Positions 13,849 to 19,646 of a stretch of 19,646 nucleotides of DNA are shown here, in pieces. A program made the translations under genes and the position numbers. Below the pieces are notes generated by a model. It made no database searches. It saw only the letters and a program-made list of their open reading frames with translations, and was not told the DNA's origin. This DNA comes from Oscillospiraceae bacterium (lineage in GTDB: Bacteria; Bacillota; Clostridia; Oscillospirales; Oscillospiraceae). The stretch spans positions 1 to 19,646 of the forward strand of contig JAISAA010000105.1 of the NCBI GenBank assembly GCA_031266955.1, read 5' to 3'. Each line of letters begins with the position of its first letter. Positions within the stretch are counted from its first letter, which is position 1.

Positions 13849-15738
13849 TTACTTCTTCGACGCGATCAAGACCCTGATCCTCCCGCCCGCGGGGAAGCCT
13901 CCGTTGTCCACATAACCGAACACGCGGTATTCGTCGCCGTCGCTTATAGTCCCGACGCCGACGGGCGTATATTCGCCGTTGCTGTAGACGTAGATTTGCG
14001 CGCCGGGGGCAATTTCGGTCCTTTTGCCGTCGGCCTCCGCCCAGAGGTCGCTGACGGAGGTGATATCCACGCTCCTGAGGTTCCGTATGCGCTCGATGGC
14101 GCCTTTTTTGTTGTAATAGAACACGGCGCCGCCCTCTTTTACGCCGAAGGCCGTGCTTTGGCTGCTGTAAGCGCCCGGCTTGCCGTCGATCACGTATGAG
14201 TACGAGCCGGATATATTGAACGACGTTGAGGGGTCGTCCGGGTCGGGCTTCGTCTCGGTCGCGGAGGTTATGATCCCGTAGACGTACTGGTCGCCCGTGA
14301 CGTCGCGCAGTATCAGGCGGTATATCTTCCCCGCCGCGTCAAGCGCGTAAAAACGGACGTCGCCGTAGGCGAGCTGCGCCCCCGCGAGCCGTTCGCGCGA
14401 CACCGTAACGGCGCCGCCGGACGAATTTGTGTCAAGTATCTGGATATCCCCGGAGAAAACATAGTCTCCGAGCGTGTCCCCGTCATCGCCGACCGTGCCA
14501 ACGATGCTTTTCTCACTGAGTCTTGAAAGCTCTCCCGCTCTGCCGGTATAGCCCGCGGATACCATCGTTCCGGGGTCCATTGTCCCGCCGCCGAGCGTGT
14601 ATTCGCGCGCGAGACCGTCCGTGCCGACGACCGTCGCGACGTCGTACAGCACGGCCTTGCCCGTCGAATCCGTATAGCTGCTTTTGGCGACGGCTTTGAC
14701 TACGCCGTAAACCGTATCGTTTATCGACTCCGCGGGGACTATCGAGCAGACGGCGTCGTCCCGCCCGAGCAGCAGCGTGACCTTATCCCCCGCCTTATAT
14801 TCACCGAGGTCGGAGACCGAATGAGCGGCGGCGGACGTCGCGAGCGTATAACTCACTCCCGCGACGGTCACGGACGCGGGGTCGGACGTCCCCGGCAGCA
14901 CCGCCGTAAGCGCCCCCGTGACGCGCTTTGAGTACAGCCATACAGTTCTGAGATTTTTATGATAATAGCAAACGTCATACGCCTGCGCCGACGCGGCGGT
15001 GGATATCGCGCCGTTTCTGTAGACCGTCATATTATCGGTCGTGAACGGCAGCGCGGCGGCGAGCGCCGAGCCGCTTTTCAGGATGACGGGACCCTCAACG
15101 CCCGCGTTTACAAGCGCGGTGTAGTTCAGCTCTCCCGCGGAATCGAGCCTGTAGCCGAGCGTCGCCGCGTAGGCCGTCCCCTGCTTTGTGTCCGCCGTGA
15201 GCATATTGTAGAAAATGTTCATACAGTCGCGCCTTGTGACGGTCTGCCCCCGCGTCGCCGTGACGTTCGCGTCAAGGCCGAGAGCCCTGTACTTGGCGAG
15301 CTGCGCGTCCGGGAACGCCCCGACGAGATCGGCCTGCGTGTAGCCGAGCATACGCACGGCAAGCGTCGCGGCTTCCTCGAGCGTTATGCCCTTGTCCGGG
15401 CGGAACGTGCCGTCCGAATAGCCCGTGACCCAGCCGTTGTCAACGGCAATTTTGACGGACGGCGACGCCCAGTGCGAGCTTTTTACGTCCTTGAACAGCG
15501 AATAGCCGGACGCCTCCGCCGCCGTGTCCTTGTACACCGAAGCGTTTACGGCGAGCTTTACGAACTCCGCGCGCGTAATATCGTCCGAGAGGTTCATCCT
15601 CCCCTTTTCGTCGCCCGTCATAATGCCGAGCGCGCGGATCGTGTTTTCGACCTCCGTCTGATCCGCCGCCGCCGCGGGCATTGCGAAAAGCGAGAGCGTT
15701 AAGACGAATGCGAGGATAAGCGATATTTTCTTTTTCAT
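13849..15738 (-). CDS. S-layer-homology domain surface protein of unknown function
   Basis: 629 residues from ATG 15738, nine bases after AAAGGA (15748-15753). In-frame codons before it lack a ribosome site and would bury the signal peptide MKKKISLILAFVLTLSLFAMPAAAA. After cleavage near residue 24 come SLH repeats: first, about 27-75 (IRALGIMTGDEKGRMNLSDDITRAEFVKLAVNA); second, FKDVKSSHWASPSVKIAVDNGWVTGYSDGTFRPDKGITLEEAATLAVRMLGY; third, weaker, around AKYRALGLDANVTATRGQTVTRRDCMNIFYNML. The remaining 400 or so residues are beta-rich (VTVAGVSYTL, KVTLLLGRDD, YSYVIDGKPG) with no motif I recognise; such proteins are numerous in Oscillospiraceae. It should be exported by Sec and bound to the wall. 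It follows the ABC transporter genes after 58 bases; a shared transcript is possible. Confidence 0.88.
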   Translation of the reverse strand: MKKKISLILAFVLTLSLFAMPAAAADQTEVENTIRALGIMTGDEKGRMNLSDDITRAEFVKLAVNASVYKDTAAEASGYSLFKDVKSSHWASPSVKIAVDNGWVTGYSDGTFRPDKGITLEEAATLAVRMLGYTQADLVGAFPDAQLAKYRALGLDANVTATRGQTVTRRDCMNIFYNMLTADTKQGTAYAATLGYRLDSAGELNYTALVNAGVEGPVILKSGSALAAALPFTTDNMTVYRNGAISTAASAQAYDVCYYHKNLRTVWLYSKRVTGALTAVLPGTSDPASVTVAGVSYTLATSAAAHSVSDLGEYKAGDKVTLLLGRDDAVCSIVPAESINDTVYGVVKAVAKSSYTDSTGKAVLYDVATVVGTDGLAREYTLGGGTMDPGTMVSAGYTGRAGELSRLSEKSIVGTVGDDGDTLGDYVFSGDIQILDTNSSGGAVTVSRERLAGAQLAYGDVRFYALDAAGKIYRLILRDVTGDQYVYGIITSATETKPDPDDPSTSFNISGSYSYVIDGKPGAYSSQSTAFGVKEGGAVFYYNKKGAIERIRNLRSVDITSVSDLWAEADGKRTEIAPGAQIYVYSNGEYTPVGVGTISDGDEYRVFGYVDNGGFPAGGRIRVLIASKK

Positions 15739-15796
15739 ATTTCCGAGTCCTTTCATAAAAACATCTGTCGTAAAAGAATTTGCCGTAAAATAATAA

Positions 15797-17005
15797 TTAC
15801 TCATAGCGCAGCGCGTCTATCGGATTGAGCTTCGCCGCTTTTTTCGCCGGGAGATATCCGAACAGTATCCCTATCACGGCGGATATCCCGAACGCCATAA
15901 ATACCGAGGCTATCGACGGCGATACCGTCAGGCTTTCCTCCGTCATCGCCGCGATGACCTGCGTCGCGACGGCGGAGAGCCCGAAGCCCGCGAGTATGCC
16001 GAGCGCCCCGCCGATAACGCTCGTCGTCGCGGCTTCTATGACGAACTGCGACATAATGTACCGTTCTTTAGCGCCGAGCGCCTTGCGTATACCGATCTCG
16101 CGCGTGCGCTCCGTGACGGATACGAGCATAATGTTCATTATCCCGATGCCGCCGACGAGCAGGGAGATGCCCGCGATCAGCGCCAAAACCGTTATCAGGA
16201 TGTTCAGCATCTGCGTCATAGTGCCGAGCAGCTCGCTCATACTTTGCACTCTGTAGGCGTTGTCGGAGCCGAAAACGTCGTAGAGCTCATCCTCCATCAC
16301 CTCTTTTGCCGGCGTGGCGAGGTCTTCTGACACAAGCGTCACGGTGTACGAGTTCAGCACGCCGATGCCGCTCATACGCGCGGCCGTCGAGTACGGGATG
16401 AATATAACGTCGTCCGCGCCGCCCTCCTCCGTCTCGCCGCTGTCGGCTATGATGTCGAGCACGCCGATTATCGTGAACATCCGTCCCGATATTTTCAGCG
16501 TTTCGCCGACGGCCTCGCCGTCAAAATACGTCTCGTTCACATATTTTCCGACGACGCAGACGTTGGCGCGCTCCCTGACGTCAACGTAATACAGCCCGCG
16601 CCCGCCCGGCATCAGAAGATACTGCTTCATTTCGAGATAATCCTCGCTGACGCCCGTCACCGACGGGGATTCCAGCGTCTCGCTCCCGAGCTTCACCGAC
16701 GCGCCGCCCATAGAAACCGTCGGAGACAGCTTTAAGAAATATTCCGGATGCTCCTCAACGATTTCATACATCTTTTCCTCTGAAACGGAGCGCGAGCTGC
16801 CGCGCCCGGTTATCATAATGTTCAGCGTGTCGGTCCCAAGGCTTTTGAACGCGTCAACCATATAGTTTTCCATCCCGTTGCCGAGCCCGACTATCGTGAT
16901 GACGGACATAACGCCGATTATAATGCCGAGCATAGTCAGGAACGCGCGCATCTTCCCCGCGAGTATGTTTTTCAGCGCGAGCTCAAAGGACTCAAAAAAT
17001 CTCAT
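15797..17005 (-). CDS. ABC transporter permease, MacB/YknZ (FtsX-like) family
   Basis: 402 residues; the ATG overlaps the ATPase stop as ATGA (17002-17005) with GGAGG inside the ATPase 3' end, so the two are translationally coupled. The architecture is typical: an N-terminal amphipathic segment and membrane helix (residues about 20-42, LTMLGIIIGVMSVITIVGLG), a large extracytoplasmic MacB_PCD domain (about 45-265), then three helices (about 270-300, 325-345 and 365-388). Near the second helix is the cytoplasmic text TERTREIGIRKALGAK, and the C-terminus ends PAKKAAKLNPIDALRYE, a hallmark of this family. It should act as a dimer that uses ATP hydrolysis to move substrates or drive extracytoplasmic conformational change through the fusion protein. 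The substrate is unknown; peptides and antibiotics are known for relatives. Confidence 0.95.
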   Translation of the reverse strand: MRFFESFELALKNILAGKMRAFLTMLGIIIGVMSVITIVGLGNGMENYMVDAFKSLGTDTLNIMITGRGSSRSVSEEKMYEIVEEHPEYFLKLSPTVSMGGASVKLGSETLESPSVTGVSEDYLEMKQYLLMPGGRGLYYVDVRERANVCVVGKYVNETYFDGEAVGETLKISGRMFTIIGVLDIIADSGETEEGGADDVIFIPYSTAARMSGIGVLNSYTVTLVSEDLATPAKEVMEDELYDVFGSDNAYRVQSMSELLGTMTQMLNILITVLALIAGISLLVGGIGIMNIMLVSVTERTREIGIRKALGAKERYIMSQFVIEAATTSVIGGALGILAGFGLSAVATQVIAAMTEESLTVSPSIASVFMAFGISAVIGILFGYLPAKKAAKLNPIDALRYE

Positions 17006-17745
17006 ACGCCGGCCTCCGTTCTCACGTCCCCGCCCACTCCCGGCGCGGCTGATACCGGGCCGTCATACGATACTCTCCCGTCCTCCAACCGGATGACGCG
17101 CTGCGCCCGCGCCGCTATTGAGCTGTCGTGCGTAATCAGCACCACGGTGTTGCCCTCCTCGTTGAGCTCGCGGAGCATCGAAAGCACTTCAAGCCCGGTT
17201 TTCGAGTCGAGCGCGCCCGTCGGCTCGTCGGCGAGTATTATCGACGGGCTGCCCACAAGCGCGCGGGCTATCGAAACGCGCTGCTGCTGCCCGCCGGAAA
17301 GCTGGTTCGGCCTGTTTTTCAGCTTATCGCCGAGCCCGACCTTTGTCAGGACGTCCGTCGCGCGGCGGCGGCGCTCTGATTTCGATACGCCGGCGTACAT
17401 CAGCGGTATTTCAACGTTTTCACGTAGATTGCTTTTCGCCAGCAGATTGTACTGCTGAAAAATGAAGCCGATCATCTCATTGCGTATCTCCGCCAACGCG
17501 TTCTTGCGCAGCGTGCCGACAGACACCCCGCCGAGAAAATATTCCCCGAAGGTCGGCACGTCGAGGCAACCGATTATGTTCATACAAGTGGATTTCCCCG
17601 AGCCGGACTGCCCGACTATCGCGACAAACTCGCCTTTATATATGCTCATATTGATCTCGTCGCACGCGCGGACGACGTTGTCGCCCATATAATAGTGCTT
17701 CGACACGCTGCGGAACTCGATAAGCGGCGATCCGTTACGCTCCAT
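17002..17745 (-). CDS. ABC transporter ATP-binding protein, MacB/YknY/LolD family
   Basis: 247 residues. Walker A GQSGSGKST (45-53), a Q-loop at QQYN (97-100), the signature LSGGQQQR (149-156), Walker B IILADE (169-174) and a switch His in LITHDS are all intact. The ATG lies four bases after the stop of the fusion-protein gene, with GGAGG inside that gene's last codons. It supplies ATP hydrolysis to the permease encoded next. The short C-terminal extension (SAAPGVGGDVRTEAGV) has no assigned role. The order fusion protein, ATPase, permease matches Bacillus yknXYZ. Confidence 0.96.
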   Translation of the reverse strand: MERNGSPLIEFRSVSKHYYMGDNVVRACDEINMSIYKGEFVAIVGQSGSGKSTCMNIIGCLDVPTFGEYFLGGVSVGTLRKNALAEIRNEMIGFIFQQYNLLAKSNLRENVEIPLMYAGVSKSERRRRATDVLTKVGLGDKLKNRPNQLSGGQQQRVSIARALVGSPSIILADEPTGALDSKTGLEVLSMLRELNEEGNTVVLITHDSSIAARAQRVIRLEDGRVSYDGPVSAAPGVGGDVRTEAGV

Positions 17746-17749
17746 CGCC

Positions 17750-19630
17750 CTAACCTCCGTAGCGCACTGTGCCGTCCGGCCCGGGCGCGGCGCCGGCGCC
17801 GCGCGTCACTGTCATCGTGCCGCCGCCGGTCATACCGCCGCCCATGCCCATTCCGCCCGGCATCATCACGAACATATTCTGCGACTCCGCCTGCCTGACG
17901 TACGTTATCTCGTCTCCCTCGCGCAGCCCGGATTTTATTTCGATATACGTTCCGTCCGAAACGCCCGTTTCGACGGCGACGTATTCGTAGCCGTCCGGGA
18001 CGCCCTGCGAGATATTGACCTGACCCGCGCCGCCGCCCTGCGGAATATTGCCCTGCGGAATATTGCCCTGCGGAGCTTGGCTCTGCGGGATATCGCCCTG
18101 CGGGAAATCGCTCGGCGGAGTCCCGCCGAACTGCGGGATATCGCTCGGCGGCGTCTCGCCGTCCGACGCTTCGCCGCCGACAGTTTTGACGAGCACTCGG
18201 TTTCCTCTCGCGACGGCGCCTATCGGCACCGAAAGGACGTTTTCGGCGCTTTGGAACACGATCTCGGCGTCCACGTTCATTCCCGGCAAAAGCTCTCCGG
18301 CGTCGTCAATGCGCACCGTCACGGGGTACGACGTCACGCCGTTCGCCGTCGCGCCCTGAATGCTTATTTTAGTTACGACGCCCGCGAACGCGCGCCCCTC
18401 GACGGCGTCGGCGGTTATATCCACGCTCTGCCCGACCTCGATTTTCTTGATATCCAGCTCGTCGATATTCATCGTCATTTGCAGATAGGTCAGATCGTAT
18501 ATCGTGCAGAGGACCTTTCCGGCGCTCAGCGTGTCGCCCTGCTTGTAGTCCTTGGAGATCACCGTGCCGTTTATCGGAGATTTTATCGTGTAATTGTCGA
18601 GCTGATCCGTTTGATTCTCCATCGCGATCTCCGCGTCGCGCAATTGCCTGTACGCGTTGTCGATCGCGTCACTGAGAGAATCGCTAGTGAGCGAAACAAG
18701 CCTTTGCCCCTCAAAGACGTAATCCCCTTCGCTGACGGCTATCGCCGCGACGTCCCCGGAAAGCTCCGCCGAGACCGTCTTTTCGCTTTTATACTTAAAC
18801 GTCCCCGCACCCGCCGCGACGGCGTCTCCGACACCCGCCGTGGCCGTCAGAGACGGCGAGATCGCTCCCGGATTCTCCACCTCTATCGTCACATACCGCG
18901 CGACGACGTTCCCGGACAAGACGATATCCGCCCCGCCGAGCTTCGTCACCCGTCCCGGCAGCGTCTCAAACGAGCCGTCGAGCGTGACCTCGGCGGCCTG
19001 ACCGACGCGGATATCCGCCGCGTCGTCCGTAAGGAACGGCAGCTCTATCGTCATATACCGGCTGTCAACGATGCTGATCATCGGCTGGCCGCCCGTCACG
19101 CTGTCGCCATATTCGATATCAAGGCTTGTTATGTACCCGGACGCGCTCGCCGTTATCTCCAGCTTTTCAAGGTTTTCAAGCTGCCTGTTGTAGGCGTTGC
19201 GCGCTGAGGCGAGCGAGAGCTCCGCGCGCTCTAAGCTGCTGGAGGTGTTCGAGCTGTCGATCTTATAAAGCTCGGTGTCCTTTTCAACGACGTCGCCTTC
19301 CTCGAACTCCGCCGTGATGATCTCGCCCTCTATGAGCGTCGTGACGGAATACGAATCCGCCGGGCGCAGCGTGCCGCTGCCCGACAGGGAGGACGAAATG
19401 TCGCGCCGCGTCACAACGTCCGTCACATATGAGGACGACAGGCCGGAGGCCGCCTCTCTGTACCGCGCGATGATCGGCCTGACGAATATGACCGCGGCGG
19501 CGATTATCGCCGCGATAATGATGAGGGCTATCCATTTCTTTTTGCCCCGCCGCTTTTTCGGCGCTTTCTGAGGGGCCGGCGCCGCCTCCGCCGGCGTTAC
19601 CGCCGCTGTCGCCTCGATTTCAAGTTCCAT
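17750..19630 (-). CDS. Membrane-fusion (HlyD/MacA/YknX-like) subunit of an ABC exporter with Pro/Gln-rich insert
   Basis: 626 residues, complete; AAAGGA (19638-19643) precedes the ATG by seven bases. After a basic N-terminus comes one membrane helix (residues 33-53), then MFP barrel and hairpin segments: GEIITAEFEEGDVV is a first lipoyl-like half and ISKDYKQGDTLSAGK the second; the coiled-coil parts read SSLERAELSLASARNAYNRQLENLEKL and ALSDAIDNAYRQLRDAEIAMEN-like text. It links the membrane permease to the extracellular side. Two oddities: a low-complexity segment (about 18010-18180) of GNIPQ/SDIPQ/GDIPQ repeats inside the C-terminal half, and a Gly/Met tail (MMPGGMGMGGGMTGGG). Length exceeds the usual 380-420 residues. 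The lipoyl and hairpin parts seem duplicated, so the total may include an extra copy. Confidence 0.92.
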   Translation of the reverse strand: MELEIEATAAVTPAEAAPAPQKAPKKRRGKKKWIALIIIAAIIAAAVIFVRPIIARYREAASGLSSSYVTDVVTRRDISSSLSGSGTLRPADSYSVTTLIEGEIITAEFEEGDVVEKDTELYKIDSSNTSSSLERAELSLASARNAYNRQLENLEKLEITASASGYITSLDIEYGDSVTGGQPMISIVDSRYMTIELPFLTDDAADIRVGQAAEVTLDGSFETLPGRVTKLGGADIVLSGNVVARYVTIEVENPGAISPSLTATAGVGDAVAAGAGTFKYKSEKTVSAELSGDVAAIAVSEGDYVFEGQRLVSLTSDSLSDAIDNAYRQLRDAEIAMENQTDQLDNYTIKSPINGTVISKDYKQGDTLSAGKVLCTIYDLTYLQMTMNIDELDIKKIEVGQSVDITADAVEGRAFAGVVTKISIQGATANGVTSYPVTVRIDDAGELLPGMNVDAEIVFQSAENVLSVPIGAVARGNRVLVKTVGGEASDGETPPSDIPQFGGTPPSDFPQGDIPQSQAPQGNIPQGNIPQGGGAGQVNISQGVPDGYEYVAVETGVSDGTYIEIKSGLREGDEITYVRQAESQNMFVMMPGGMGMGGGMTGGGTMTVTRGAGAAPGPDGTVRYGG

Positions 19631-19646
19631 AATGTTGTCCTTTCAC

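Noticed and set aside
14959..15702. A 247-codon plus-strand frame antisense to the SLH gene
   Set aside because: Arg-rich shadow of the SLH protein frame; no ribosome site or motif.
18077..19207. A 376-codon plus-strand frame antisense to the membrane-fusion gene
   Set aside because: Arg/Val-rich translation without family features. It mirrors the GC-rich third positions of the real minus-strand gene, which has a clear start, helix and MFP motifs.

Overview
The window looks like a chromosomal segment of a Gram-positive Clostridia, probably an Oscillospirales/Ruminococcaceae-type gut bacterium. This rests on S-layer-homology (SLH) surface proteins, strong AGGAGG ribosome binding sites with some non-ATG starts, moderately high GC, and family-level resemblance of the proteins; no marker gene fixes the taxon. 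No tRNA, rRNA or CRISPR array was seen.

Region 1 (1-8.2 kb) is a polymorphic-toxin locus. The 3' part of a giant RHS/YD-repeat protein enters from the left edge (to 4867). It ends in the RHS core signature, a tip with the residue pattern of a PD-(D/E)XK nuclease, and a conserved tail after the nuclease. Two paralogous putative immunity genes follow (4894-5844 and 6077-7015). Between them sits a small ORF (5841-6056) that is a second copy of the toxin tail, so [tail + immunity gene] appears as a tandem, diverged duplication. Downstream is a decayed second copy of the RHS core (about 7031-7740), split by a 286-bp MITE-like element with 30-bp terminal inverted repeats and a 6-bp target duplication. 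The tip, tail and immunity genes are visibly more AT-rich than the core, as expected for exchangeable tips. A DUF2283-type small protein (7974-8228), possibly half of a decayed toxin-antitoxin pair, closes the region.

Region 2 (8.4-10.9 kb) holds two adjacent minus-strand Fic-family proteins. Each has a complete HxFxDGNGRxxR motif, an N-terminal inhibitory helix motif and a C-terminal winged-helix-like segment. Each has its own promoter with an inverted repeat on it. The upstream one has two inverted repeats built from the same TTCTGCAT half-site, both with exactly 17 bases between half-sites, which suggests autoregulation by the Fic proteins.

Region 3 (10.9-13.8 kb) has a secreted SLH protein with an HtrA-like serine-protease domain whose catalytic Asp position reads Asn. 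A convergent FAD-dependent fumarate-reductase-like flavoprotein follows, with a hairpin terminator between the two.

Region 4 (13.8-19.6 kb) is a minus-strand operon-like set: membrane-fusion protein, MacB/YknY-type ATPase and FtsX/MacB-type permease, tightly packed with ATGA or near-ATGA junctions. An SLH-domain surface protein follows after a 58-bp gap. The three transporter genes form a YknXYZ/MacAB-like export system.
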